Below, in pieces: positions 8,383 to 17,308 of a stretch of DNA of 64,000 nucleotides (position 1 is its first letter; each line of letters begins with the position of its first letter). The notes beneath the pieces are model-generated. The model was not told the origin of the DNA, did no database searches, and saw only the letters and a list, made by a program, of their open reading frames with translations. Source of the DNA: Streptomyces sp. NBC_00190. Its GTDB lineage: Bacteria > Actinomycetota > Actinomycetes > Streptomycetales > Streptomycetaceae. Position numbers and translations under genes: made by a program. Location of the stretch: contig NZ_CP108131.1 of the NCBI RefSeq assembly GCF_036203305.1, positions 2,728,001 to 2,792,000 of the forward strand. Direction: 5' to 3'.

Positions 8383-9093
8383 TTAGGAGGCGAGGAAGGA
8401 CCGGACGCCCGCCGAGGTGGCGTCGTCGCCGAGCAGGTCGTTGTGCTTCAGGCAGCCGACCGGCGTGTTGGCCGCCCCGGTCAGCGGGACGCTGTCGTCC
8501 GGGTTGACGATCTCGTCGCAGTTCGACCAGAAGGTCGCGTACTTCACCGTACCCGGGGTCTCGTCCCCGGCGTTCAGGTTCTTCACCACGTACGAGCCGG
8601 GGGTCATGTCCCGGCACGCCTGGTCCCACAGCGCGCAGGCCCACGCGGTGGAGGTGCCCCGGTTGGGCCCGGCCAGCGAGACCCAGTGGCCCACGGTGGC
8701 CGCGCCGCCGCCGAACTTCACGTACCAGCGGCTCACCAGGGAGCCGAAGGAGTGCGCGACGACGTCGACCCTGGCGGCGCCGGTCTGCCGGCGGACCTCC
8801 TCGACGTACGCGCCGAGCCGCCCGGCGAGGACCTCGTTGACCGACTGGTGGGTGTCGTACCCCCAGGAGAAGAGTTCCGAGTCGGTGTACCCGGCGGCGC
8901 GCAGGTCGCCGCGCAGGGCTCCCCAGACGCCCGGATCGGCGTTGTAACCGTGTACGAAGACCACCGGATTGCGCGATGATGCCTGGTCAGAGGCGTGGCC
9001 CACCCCCCGGTCGGCGGCATGGGAGGGGAAGGGCGCCAGCAGCGCCAGGCAGAGCGTCAGGAGTGCGAGCGCTCTCTGGCGGGCCGTCAGCAT
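8383..9093 (-). CDS. secreted triacylglycerol lipase/esterase (alpha/beta hydrolase)
   Basis: The 236-residue product has a signal peptide (hydrophobic core residues about 7-22, cleavage after SHA at about 26), the oxyanion-hole segment VVFVHGYNADPGVWG, and the nucleophile Ser115 in VVAHSFGSLV. A downstream Asp (NPDDSVPL) and His (LKHNDLL) complete a plausible triad. Four cysteines in the second half may form disulfides, consistent with secretion. The GHSxG-type motif has Phe instead of the usual Met/Gln. Substrate range is not predictable. Confidence 0.82.
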   Translation of the reverse strand: MLTARQRALALLTLCLALLAPFPSHAADRGVGHASDQASSRNPVVFVHGYNADPGVWGALRGDLRAAGYTDSELFSWGYDTHQSVNEVLAGRLGAYVEEVRRQTGAARVDVVAHSFGSLVSRWYVKFGGGAATVGHWVSLAGPNRGTSTAWACALWDQACRDMTPGSYVVKNLNAGDETPGTVKYATFWSNCDEIVNPDDSVPLTGAANTPVGCLKHNDLLGDDATSAGVRSFLAS

Positions 9094-9302
9094 CGGGTCT
9101 CCTTTACCTTGTTACGCGTGGGTAGCGCGTGCGGTGCGCGCATGGTGCTGCCTGTCGGTACAGAAATCCACCCCCATGCACGCGCGAGGCACCCCCGGCC
9201 GGAGCAGCCCAACGGGCGGTTAGGGCCAAATGTCCGAGATGATATGAGAAGTGACCGGCATTCCGCCGGTCCTCTTGCGTCAGCGCTCTCGGAGGATCTG
9301 CC

Positions 9303-10340
9303 GTGACCGTCAGTCTTGAGCAGTTGCGCCGCTGCCACGTCGCCGTCGACCTGGGAGCCGCCAGGACCCGCGTGTACGTCAAGGGCGCCGGCCTCGTCGT
9401 CGACGAGCCCAGCGTCGCCGCGGTGAACACACGGACCGGCGCGCTCATCGCCGTCGGGACCTTCGCCGAGCGGATGACCGGCCGCACGCCCGACTACATC
9501 CGGGTCGTACGCCCCGTCTCCGGCGGCACAGTCGTCGACATCGAGATGGCCCAGCGGATGCTGCGCCACCTGCTCGGCGAGAAGCTGCGGCGCGCCCTGC
9601 GCCGCAAGCCCCGGCTGCGGGCCGCCGCCTGCACCCCGCACGACGCGGACCCGCTGGCCCAGCGGGCGACCGTGGAAACCCTCGTCGGGCTCGGCGCCCG
9701 CCGCGTCGAACTCGTCGACACCCTGATCGCGGCGGCCGTCGGCTGCGGCCTGCCCGTGGAGCAGCCGACCGCGACGATGATCATGGTGTGCGGGGCGGCG
9801 GCCACCCAGGTGGCCGTCCTCTCCCTCGGCTCGATCGTCACGGCCCAGCGGATCCCGGTCGGCGGCGAGGCCATCGACCACGCCGTGGTCCAGCACCTGC
9901 GCCACGCGCACGAGCTGATGCTGCCGAGCCAGGCGGTCCGGCCGCTCCAGCTGGCCCTGCACGGCAACGGCATCACCGCCGAGGGGCCGGCCTCCACCCT
10001 CATCCACGGCCGCGACGTGGCCACCGGGCTGGCCCGTTCCGTCCACGTGGACACGGCGGCGGTGCGCGACGCCATCCACACCCCGCTCACCGCCGTCCTC
10101 GACGGCATCGGCAAGGTGCTGCGGGACTGCCCGCCGGACCTGGTCGCGGACCTGACGGACCGGGGGATCATGATGGTGGGCGGCAGCGCCCTGCTGCCCG
10201 GCCTCGACCAGATGCTCCGCGACTCCACCGGGATGCCCGTCGCCATCGCGGAACGGCCGGACGTGTGCGCCGTACTGGGTCTCGGCGCGATGCTGGAAGG
10301 GAAGATCGCCCCCATGGTCCTCAACCCGCTGGCCGAATGA
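9303..10340 (+). CDS. MreB-like actin-family protein
   Basis: The 345-residue protein carries the actin-fold phosphate 1 loop (VAVDLGAARTRVYVKGAGLVV) and a C-terminal MMVGGSALLPGLDQML adenosine motif, as in MreB. It is divergent from canonical MreB (for instance ACTPHDADPLAQRATVE replaces the usual CVPSGVT segment), and best fits the third MreB-type paralogue of Streptomyces (SCO6166-like), linked to sporulation cell wall rather than growth. Its TGA overlaps the ATG of the downstream sensor kinase, so the two are translationally coupled. Confidence 0.8.
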   Translation: MTVSLEQLRRCHVAVDLGAARTRVYVKGAGLVVDEPSVAAVNTRTGALIAVGTFAERMTGRTPDYIRVVRPVSGGTVVDIEMAQRMLRHLLGEKLRRALRRKPRLRAAACTPHDADPLAQRATVETLVGLGARRVELVDTLIAAAVGCGLPVEQPTATMIMVCGAAATQVAVLSLGSIVTAQRIPVGGEAIDHAVVQHLRHAHELMLPSQAVRPLQLALHGNGITAEGPASTLIHGRDVATGLARSVHVDTAAVRDAIHTPLTAVLDGIGKVLRDCPPDLVADLTDRGIMMVGGSALLPGLDQMLRDSTGMPVAIAERPDVCAVLGLGAMLEGKIAPMVLNPLAE

Positions 10341-11938
10341 CGAACGCCGGGACGGAGCCCGACGAGAAATCCCCGGAGGAGTCCGAAGAGGAGCCCGGCG
10401 AGTCGCCGGCGAGCCTCCCGGTGCTGCTGGAGGCGGTGCTCGGCGTCGGCTCCGAGCTGGAACTCAACACCACCCTCCAGCACATCGTGGACTCGGCGAC
10501 CGAGCTCTGCGCGGCACGGTACGGAGCGCTCGGGGTCATCGACCCCGAGCGCGTCCGGCTGACCGCCCTCTTCACCACCGGGATCACCGAGGCCGAGCGG
10601 GCGGCCATCCCCCGGCTGCCCGACGTGCGCTCCGGCGTGTTCGGCGCGCTCGTGACCGATCCCCGGCCGCTGATGCTGGACGATCTGACGGCGGACCCGC
10701 GCTCGGCGGGGTTCCCGCCGGGCCACCCTCCGATGCACAGCTTCCTCGGCATACCGATCCGGGTGCACACCGAGGTCTTCGGCAACCTCTACCTCACCGA
10801 GAAGCGGGGCGGCGGCCCCTTCACCGACGAGGACCTCGCCCTGTTGCGCGTCCTCGCCTCGCAGGCGGGGATGGCGATCGGCAACGCCCGGCTCTTCGAG
10901 ACCGCGCGCCGCCGGGAGCGCTGGATCGAGGGCGCCGCCGCCGTGACCACCACCCTGCTGGCCGGGCGCCCGGCGGCGGACGCGCTGATGTGCGTGGCCG
11001 AACGGGCCCGGCTGCTGGCGGACGCGGCGGCCGGGGTGGTGCTCCAGCCGACCCGCGAGGGCGGCATGGAGATCGTCGCCGCCTCCACCCACGGGGACCC
11101 GGGCGACCTGGTGGGGACGGCGATCGCCCCCGGTTCGCCGGTGCTGGAACAACTACTCGGCGGCGAACCCGTCTTCATAGAGGACTCGGCCACCGATCCC
11201 CGGATGACCACGCACGTCCGGGAGCGGTTCGGGCCCAGCATGATGCTCCCGCTCCAGAGCGGCGGCCAGCTGATCGGCACCCTCGCCCTGCCGCGCGCCC
11301 GGGGCGGTCCCCCGTACGACGCCGTGGACCGGCTGCTGGCCTCGCAGTTCGCCTCCCAGGCGGCGCTGGCCCTCGTGCTCGCCGACGCGCAGCACGACCG
11401 GGAGCAGCTCGCGGTGTACGAGGACCGCGACCGCATCGCCCGCGACCTGCACGACCTGGTGGTCCAGCGGCTGTTCGCCACCGAGATGATGCTGGAGAGC
11501 ACCCGGCGGCGCTCCTCGGCCGCGCCGTCGGGCGACACGGTGGGCGACGAGCTGAGCCGCGCCGTCGACGAGCTGGACTCCACCATCCAGGAGGTCCGCA
11601 CCGCGATCTTCGCCCTGCAGCAGCCGCCGACCGACGCCCCGACGAGCTTCCGCGGGCGGGTCCTGCGCGAGACGGGCGGCGCGGCGGTGCTGCTCGGCTT
11701 CCAGCCCTCGGTGCACTTCACCGGAGCGGTGGACGCGCTGCTGCCGGAGCCCGCGGCGGACGAACTGCTGGCCGCCCTGCGCGGCGCGCTGGCCGCGGCG
11801 CACCGGCGCGGCGAGGTCACCTCCATCGAGGTGGAGGTGGACGCGACGCCGTACCGGGTCCGCCTGACCGTGGCGGACGACGGCCGCACGGAGTCGGGGA
11901 CGCGGGGGACGGCGCTGACCTGGGAGTCGGCGCTGTAG
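10337..11938 (+). CDS. dual-GAF sensor histidine kinase with degenerate ATPase domain
   Basis: The 533-residue protein is DevS/DosS-like: two GAF domains (about residues 30-190 and 205-355) and a HisKA_3 dimerisation helix with the phospho-acceptor His372 (DRIARDLHDLVVQRLF). After this the ATPase region is abnormal: the N-box is replaced by GALAAAHRRGE and only a short G1-like VADDG remains before the protein ends. It overlaps the MreB-like gene by four bases (ATGA). No response regulator is adjacent in the window. Confidence 0.82.
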   Translation: MTNAGTEPDEKSPEESEEEPGESPASLPVLLEAVLGVGSELELNTTLQHIVDSATELCAARYGALGVIDPERVRLTALFTTGITEAERAAIPRLPDVRSGVFGALVTDPRPLMLDDLTADPRSAGFPPGHPPMHSFLGIPIRVHTEVFGNLYLTEKRGGGPFTDEDLALLRVLASQAGMAIGNARLFETARRRERWIEGAAAVTTTLLAGRPAADALMCVAERARLLADAAAGVVLQPTREGGMEIVAASTHGDPGDLVGTAIAPGSPVLEQLLGGEPVFIEDSATDPRMTTHVRERFGPSMMLPLQSGGQLIGTLALPRARGGPPYDAVDRLLASQFASQAALALVLADAQHDREQLAVYEDRDRIARDLHDLVVQRLFATEMMLESTRRRSSAAPSGDTVGDELSRAVDELDSTIQEVRTAIFALQQPPTDAPTSFRGRVLRETGGAAVLLGFQPSVHFTGAVDALLPEPAADELLAALRGALAAAHRRGEVTSIEVEVDATPYRVRLTVADDGRTESGTRGTALTWESAL

Positions 11939-11980
11939 CCCTGGCGGGCCGGCCGGGGCCGGGCCGGCTCCGGCGGGGTC

Positions 11981-12421
11981 CTACGGCCGGCCCGGCCGGT
12001 TGGCGGCGCGCAGCGCGATGCGGGTGCTGGACTGCGCCACCCCGGCCTCCCGCTTCAGGCGGCGGAGCAGGCCGTCGAGCGCGGCGGGGTCGGCAGCCCG
12101 GGCCCGTACGAGGTAGTCGTGCTCGCCCGTCACGTGCACGACCTCGGTGACTCCCGGGAGCTTGGCGACCTGCCGCTCGAACTCCTCGTTCGTCGTGTCC
12201 TGGCGCAGGATGACGTCGATGAAGACGACGAGCCCGCCGCGGGTGTCGGCGGCAGGGTCGACCACGATGGTGAACCCCCGGATCACACCGTCCCGGCGCA
12301 TCCGGCGCACCCGGTCGGCCGCCGCGTTGGCACTGAGGCCGACCCGGACGCCGAGGTCGCGGTACGAGATCCGCGCATCCTGCTGCAGAATGCCGAGGAT
12401 TTCCCTGTCGAGGCGGTCCAT
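11981..12421 (-). CDS. Lrp/AsnC-family regulator
   Basis: The 146-residue product has the Lrp helix-turn-helix (LDREILGILQQDARISYRDLGVRVGLSANAAADRVRRM) and the RAM ligand-binding domain (GVTEVVHVTGEHDYLVRARAAD). The frame extends upstream, but the ATG at 12421 gives the normal N-terminus. It is divergent from a LysE-type exporter 70 bases away, the standard amino-acid export arrangement in which the Lrp protein senses the exported amino acid. Confidence 0.88.
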   Translation of the reverse strand: MDRLDREILGILQQDARISYRDLGVRVGLSANAAADRVRRMRRDGVIRGFTIVVDPAADTRGGLVVFIDVILRQDTTNEEFERQVAKLPGVTEVVHVTGEHDYLVRARAADPAALDGLLRRLKREAGVAQSSTRIALRAANRPGRP

Positions 12422-12490
12422 GCCGCGATTCTCGCAGCCGGAGCCGATATCGGTGCCCGTCCCGCGGCCCGGGGGCCGGACCCTCCCCCC

Positions 12491-13150
12491 ATGAGCGAAC
12501 TGACGACACCGGCCCTGGCGGGCGCGGTCGCGGGCCTGGGCGTGGCGATGCCGATGGGTGCGATGAGCGTGCTGCTGCTCCAGGAGGCGATGCGCCACCG
12601 CCGGGCGGCGGTGGCGGCCGCCGCGGGCATCGCGGCGGTCGACCTCGGGTACGCCGCGCTGGCCACCGCCCTGGGCCCGTGGGTGGCCTCCCACATCTCC
12701 CCGGTCGAGGCCTGGGTCCGGCTGGCCTCGGCCGCGATCCTCCTGGCCATCGCCGCCCGCGGCATCGCCGCGTCCCGCCGCCGCCCCGGACTGGCACCCC
12801 CACCACCGCGCGATCCGTCGGCCCGTGCCACCGGGCCGGGAGCCGGAACCGGCCCCCGGCCGGCCAAGGCCTTCGCGCGGTATGTCGGCCTCACCGCCCT
12901 CAACCCCACCACCGCCCTCTACTTCGCCGCCCTCACCACCGCGCAGGGCGCCGCGCTGCGCACCGGCCCGGCCGGAGCCGCCTTCCTCCTCGGCGTCGGC
13001 GCCGCCTCGCTCCTGTGGCAGCAGGCCCTCGTCGCACTCGGCGCACTCGCCGGGAGCAGGATCTCCGACGGCGCCCGCGCGTGGACCTTCCGACTCGGCT
13101 ACGGCCTCGTCGCCGCCTATGCGATCAAGATCGCCCTTCCCCTTCCGTGA
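12491..13150 (+). CDS. LysE-family amino-acid exporter
   Basis: The 219-residue membrane protein has an N-terminal PMGAMSVLLLQEAM segment (the conserved PGP-like motif of LysE/RhtB), and TALNPTTALYFAAL after a polar Pro/Arg-rich loop, with about six hydrophobic spans. It diverges from an Lrp/AsnC gene, which probably activates or represses it. The exported amino acid is unknown. Confidence 0.82.
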   Translation: MSELTTPALAGAVAGLGVAMPMGAMSVLLLQEAMRHRRAAVAAAAGIAAVDLGYAALATALGPWVASHISPVEAWVRLASAAILLAIAARGIAASRRRPGLAPPPPRDPSARATGPGAGTGPRPAKAFARYVGLTALNPTTALYFAALTTAQGAALRTGPAGAAFLLGVGAASLLWQQALVALGALAGSRISDGARAWTFRLGYGLVAAYAIKIALPLP

Positions 13151-13170
13151 ACAACCCCTAGGGTGAGCCC

Positions 13171-14526
13171 GTGACGACGACCCGCCTCTCGGCCCGCGCG
13201 GCCATCGCCTCCGTGACAGACCCCGGCAGCTTCACCGAACTCCCCGCCCCGCGACGGGAGTCACCGGCCGACGGCCCCCTGGCCTGGACCGGCTACGACG
13301 ACTCCCGCGCCCGCGCCCGCGCGCACACCGGCGAGCAGGAGTCCGTCGTCACCGGCACCGCCCTCATCGGCGGCCTCGAAGCCACCGTGATCTCCTTCGA
13401 GTTCGGCTTCCTCGGCGGTTCGCTGGGCGAGCGCACCGGAGACCGGCTCGAAGCCGCGTACAGCCACGCTCGCGAGCACCGCCTCCCCCTCGTCTCCCTC
13501 ATCGCCACCGGCGGCTCCCGCATGCAGGAGGGGATGCTCGCGCTGACCCAGCTCCAGCGCGTGGCCCGCCAGTGCGTCCTGACCCGCGCCGCCGGGCTGC
13601 CCCAGATCGCCGTCCTGCGCGATCCGACCACCGGCGGCGGCTGGGCCACGCTCGGTGCCGGGGCCGACGTCGTCCTCGCGCTGCCCGGAGCCCAGGTCGG
13701 CTTCGCCGGGTCCCGGGTGCGGCCCGCGGACGCGGACCCGGCGGCCTACTGCGCCGAGGGGCAGTACGCCGCCGGGCACGTGGACGCCGTCGTCCCCCCG
13801 GCCGAGCTCCCCGGGGTCCTGTCCGACTGGCTCCGCGTCCTGACCGCGCCCCGCGCCGACGCCCCCGCCCCGCCCCCGGCCGCGCTCGACGACGTACCGC
13901 CTCCGGCGACCGGCTGGGACGCGGTCCGCCAGGCCCGTCATCCGGACCGCCCGCGCGCCGGGGCGTACCTGGACGCGTACTTCGGCCTCCGCCTCTCCGT
14001 CTCCGGGGACCGGGTGGGCGGCACCGACCCCGGGATGCTGTGCGGATTCGGGCTGCGGGAGGGCCGGGCCGTGGCGTACGCCGCCCAGTGCGGCACCGCC
14101 ACCCGCCCGGCGGGATACCGTACGGCCGCCCGCGTCGTCCGCCTCGCGGACCGGCTCGGCATCCCCGTGCTCACCCTGGTGGACACCCCGGGTGCGGCCA
14201 ACGACGCCGCCGCCGAACACGAGGGCGCGGGCGCGGCCATCGCGGACACCTTCGCGGCACTGGCCGCGGCCGCGGTCCCCGTCACGACCCTGCTGATCGG
14301 CGAGGGCGGCTCGGGCGGCGCCCTCGCGCTGGCCGCGCCGGGCAACACCTGGGTCACCCCGGACAGCTACTTCTCGGTGATCGCCCCGGAACTGGCGGCG
14401 GCCATCCTCAAGCGCCCCCCGGCGGCCGCCCCCGCCACGGCGGACCAACTCCGCATCCGCCCCCAGGACCTGGTGGCGCTGGGCGTCGCCCGCGGCATCG
14501 TCGCCCCGGAAGGCCAGGCCCTGTAG
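13171..14526 (+). CDS. acyl-CoA carboxyltransferase (AccD/AccA-type) protein
   Basis: The 451-residue protein contains two crotonase-fold carboxyltransferase halves. The N half has FGFLGGSLGERTGDRLEAAYSHA and SLIATGGSRMQEGM; the C half has RLADRLGIPVLTLVDTPGA and LIGEGGSGGALALAAP, the oxyanion-forming glycine motifs. This is the biotin-dependent carboxyltransferase fold of acetyl/propionyl-CoA carboxylases. No zinc ribbon or biotin carrier is encoded nearby, so it must act with a carboxylase subunit from elsewhere. It lies 20 bases after the LysE stop. Confidence 0.82.
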   Translation: MTTTRLSARAAIASVTDPGSFTELPAPRRESPADGPLAWTGYDDSRARARAHTGEQESVVTGTALIGGLEATVISFEFGFLGGSLGERTGDRLEAAYSHAREHRLPLVSLIATGGSRMQEGMLALTQLQRVARQCVLTRAAGLPQIAVLRDPTTGGGWATLGAGADVVLALPGAQVGFAGSRVRPADADPAAYCAEGQYAAGHVDAVVPPAELPGVLSDWLRVLTAPRADAPAPPPAALDDVPPPATGWDAVRQARHPDRPRAGAYLDAYFGLRLSVSGDRVGGTDPGMLCGFGLREGRAVAYAAQCGTATRPAGYRTAARVVRLADRLGIPVLTLVDTPGAANDAAAEHEGAGAAIADTFAALAAAAVPVTTLLIGEGGSGGALALAAPGNTWVTPDSYFSVIAPELAAAILKRPPAAAPATADQLRIRPQDLVALGVARGIVAPEGQAL

Positions 14527-14541
14527 ACCCGGCGCGGGTGC

Positions 14542-15369
14542 TCACCCCCGGCCCGACCGGGCGTAGCGCGCCGGGCTGATCCCGACGTGCCTCCCGAAGT
14601 GCCGGGTCAGATGGGCCTGGTCGTAGAAGCCCGCCGCCGTGGCCGCCTCGGCCGGCCGCGCCCCCGCCAGCAGCAGCCGCCGCGCCAACGCCACCCGCTG
14701 CCCCGTGAGGTACGCGTGCGGCGGCAGCCCGTACGCCGCCGTGAAGCTGCGGATCAGGTGCGTGGGGTGGCAGCGGTTACCGGAAGCCCGCCCCAGCTCC
14801 GCCGAGGCCTCCTCCAGCGTGATCCCCTCGGCCACCCGCTCGTCGAGCAGCTCGCGCAGCCGTACGGCGACACCCGCGCCCGGCGGCCCGCCCGCCGGTG
14901 CCTCACGCCCGGTCAGCCTCCGGTGCAGCCGCTCCCGTACGAAGGCCAGCCGCGCCTGCGACTCGAAGGACTCCCGTTCCCCCAGCGCCACGTGCAGCCG
15001 GTGCACGCGGTCCCGCAGCGCCGGGTCGAGCAGCAGCGGGGTGTCGACGGCGGCTCCGGTCAGCCGCTCCGGCAGCACCGAGGTGTCCAGGTACAGGACG
15101 CGCTTGCGGAAGCCGGCCTCCGTCACGGTCCGCCCGTCGTGGACGACGCCGGGCGGCAGCAGGACCACCGCGTCCGACACCCCGACGCCGTGCCGCTCCC
15201 GGTCCAGCGCGAAGTCGACCCGCCCGCCGTCCAGGATCATCAGCGCCCAGGTGTCGTGCACGTGCGCCGGGTACGCGTGGTCGGTGAACCGGGCGTGGAA
15301 GACCTCGGCGATGCCCGGCACTGTCGGCTGCCAGGCGGAAACGGTGCTGCGCGGACGTATCGCGGCCAT
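14542..15369 (-). CDS. AraC-family regulator with N-terminal cupin sensor
   Basis: The 275-residue protein has an AraC ligand-binding cupin (HAYPAHVHDTWALMILDGG, VVLLPPGVVHDGR) and a C-terminal double helix-turn-helix (TLEEASAELG, THLIRSFTAAYGLPPHAYLTGQRVALARRLL, FYDQAHLTRHFGRHVGISPARYAR). The ATG at 15369 is used because an upstream extension would overlap the divergent cupin gene at 15418. Confidence 0.85.
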   Translation of the reverse strand: MAAIRPRSTVSAWQPTVPGIAEVFHARFTDHAYPAHVHDTWALMILDGGRVDFALDRERHGVGVSDAVVLLPPGVVHDGRTVTEAGFRKRVLYLDTSVLPERLTGAAVDTPLLLDPALRDRVHRLHVALGERESFESQARLAFVRERLHRRLTGREAPAGGPPGAGVAVRLRELLDERVAEGITLEEASAELGRASGNRCHPTHLIRSFTAAYGLPPHAYLTGQRVALARRLLLAGARPAEAATAAGFYDQAHLTRHFGRHVGISPARYARSGRG

Positions 15370-15417
15370 GTCAGGAACGTACAAGACCGCCCGCGGGCAC
15401 CCCGGCAGGCTGTCCGC

Positions 15418-15783
15418 ATGACAACGCCGCAGAAGGTCGACATCGCCGAGAAGCTGGCCGGTTTCAGCGAGCGGTGGGCCCCGCGCCGCATCGCCCGCGT
15501 CAACGACTACGAGGTCAAGGCCGCCAAGATCCAGGGTGAGTTCGTCTGGCACACGCACGAGGACACCGACGAGCTCTTCCTCGTGGTCAGCGGCACCGTG
15601 ACGATCCGGCTCCGCGACGGGGACGTCGTGCTGGGCCCCGGCCAGATGTACGTCGTCCCCCGCGGGGTGGAGCACTGCCCGGCGGCGGACGAGGAGGCGG
15701 AGATCCTGCTGTTCGAACCCACCGGAACCACCAACACCGGCAGCACGGGCGGCGACCGCACCCGGGAACCGGTGGACGCGTAA
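15418..15783 (+). CDS. small cupin-domain protein
   Basis: The 121-residue product is a single cupin: motif 1 is FVWHTHEDTDELFLVVSG (metal ligands His, His, Glu) and motif 2 is GPGQMYVVPRGVEHCPAADE (His ligand). It starts 48 bases from the divergent AraC gene, with which it probably shares a promoter region. Substrate unknown; such cupins often bind small metabolites. Confidence 0.82.
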   Translation: MTTPQKVDIAEKLAGFSERWAPRRIARVNDYEVKAAKIQGEFVWHTHEDTDELFLVVSGTVTIRLRDGDVVLGPGQMYVVPRGVEHCPAADEEAEILLFEPTGTTNTGSTGGDRTREPVDA

Positions 15784-15831
15784 GGCCCCGGGCGCAGGAC
15801 ACCGGGCCGCGGGCGTCCTGCGCCCGGCGTC

Positions 15832-17094
15832 CTACGCCTGCGGCGAGCGTGCGTCGTAGCGGGCGAACGCCCGCCAGCGGAGCGCGAGCAGGGCCAGCAT
15901 GGCCACGCAGGCGAGGCCGCCGCCCGTGATCGCCACGGCCGGGGAGGTCAGGTCCGCGGTGGTCCCGGCGAGGAAGTCCCCGAGCCGGGGTCCGCCCGCG
16001 ACGACCACGATGAAGACGCCCTGGAGGCGTCCGCGCATGTCGTCCGGGGTGGCGGCCTGGAGCATGGTGGTGCGGAACACCATGGAGATGGTGTCCGCGC
16101 ACCCGGCCAGGGCCAGGAAGAACAGACCGAGCCACAGGTTCCGGGTGAGCCCGAAGACGGCGATGGCCAGGCCCCACGCGGCGACGGCCACGAGGATGGC
16201 CAGCCCGTGTCGGCGGACGCGGCCCTGCCAGCCGGAGAACAGCCCGCCCAGCAGCGCCCCGACGGCGGGCGCGGCCACCAGCAGGCCGACCGTCTTCGCG
16301 TCGCCGCCGTACCAGAGCACGGCGATGGCCGGGAACAGCGCCTTCGGCTGCGCCAGCACCATGGCGGCCATGTCGGAGAAGAAGGTCATCCGGATGTTGG
16401 GCCGGGTCCCGAGGAAGCGCAGACCGTCGGCGACGGAGGCCCTGCCGCGCGTCCCCTCGGCGCGGTCGGGCTTCATCGACGGCAGCCGCCACATCGCGTA
16501 GAGGGCGGCCGTGAAGGTCACGACATCGATGAGGTAGGCCGCCTGGTACCCCCACCAGCCGACGATCAGCCCGCCCAGCATCGGGCCGGCCATCATCCCG
16601 GACGTCATGGTCACGGAGTTCAGCGCGTTGGCGGCGGGCAGCTGCCCGGACGGCAGCAGCCGCGGGATCATGGCGGACCGGGCCGGTCCGGAGAGCGCCC
16701 CGCACACCGCCTGGAGCGCGACGACGGCGTACAGGAACCACACCCGGTGGTAGCCGAGCAGCGCGGCCGCGGCGAGCGCGGCCGACAGCCCGGCGGCGCC
16801 CAGAGAGCTGTAGAGGCCGAGCTTGCGCCGGTCCACGGTGTCGGCGATGGCTCCGCCGTAGAGCCCGAAGGTGACGAGCGGGACGAGCGAGAAGAGTCCG
16901 ACGAGCCCGACGGAGAAGCTGGACCGCGTGATGTCGTAGACCTGGAGCGAGATCGCGAGGGCGGTCATCGCCTGGCCGAGCCAGGAGACCGTGCCGCCGA
17001 TCCACAGCCGCCGGTAGTCAAGGGACGTGCGGAGCGGGGTGAGGTCGGCGAATATTCGCCGCTGCGGGCGGTCGGGCACGGCGGTACGGGTCAC
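15832..17094 (-). CDS. MFS exporter (EntS-type)
   Basis: The 420-residue protein shows about 11-12 hydrophobic spans, the MFS loop GGAIADTVDRRKLGLYSSL after helix 2, and the central polar loop (MKPDRAEGTRGRASVADGLRFL) that splits the two halves. It resembles the enterobactin exporter/EntS branch of the major facilitator superfamily, proton-driven efflux pumps. Substrate unknown. Confidence 0.82.
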   Translation of the reverse strand: MTRTAVPDRPQRRIFADLTPLRTSLDYRRLWIGGTVSWLGQAMTALAISLQVYDITRSSFSVGLVGLFSLVPLVTFGLYGGAIADTVDRRKLGLYSSLGAAGLSAALAAAALLGYHRVWFLYAVVALQAVCGALSGPARSAMIPRLLPSGQLPAANALNSVTMTSGMMAGPMLGGLIVGWWGYQAAYLIDVVTFTAALYAMWRLPSMKPDRAEGTRGRASVADGLRFLGTRPNIRMTFFSDMAAMVLAQPKALFPAIAVLWYGGDAKTVGLLVAAPAVGALLGGLFSGWQGRVRRHGLAILVAVAAWGLAIAVFGLTRNLWLGLFFLALAGCADTISMVFRTTMLQAATPDDMRGRLQGVFIVVVAGGPRLGDFLAGTTADLTSPAVAITGGGLACVAMLALLALRWRAFARYDARSPQA

Positions 17095-17308
17095 AGCGGA
17101 TGATAACCAGGGGGCGCTGCGGCCCTCTGGTCATTTTTCCGGCGTTCGCACACCGGCAACAGTCACCCCACCCGGACCCCGGGCCCCACACCGGGGCGCC
17201 CCTTGCCGCTAACTCGCCACTATCACCGGACTTTTGACCGAATCGGCGTACGCTCCCCGCCTCGCGTTCGGCTCATGATGAAAAGACTCGTATGTCCAGG
17301 GAGGCGTA

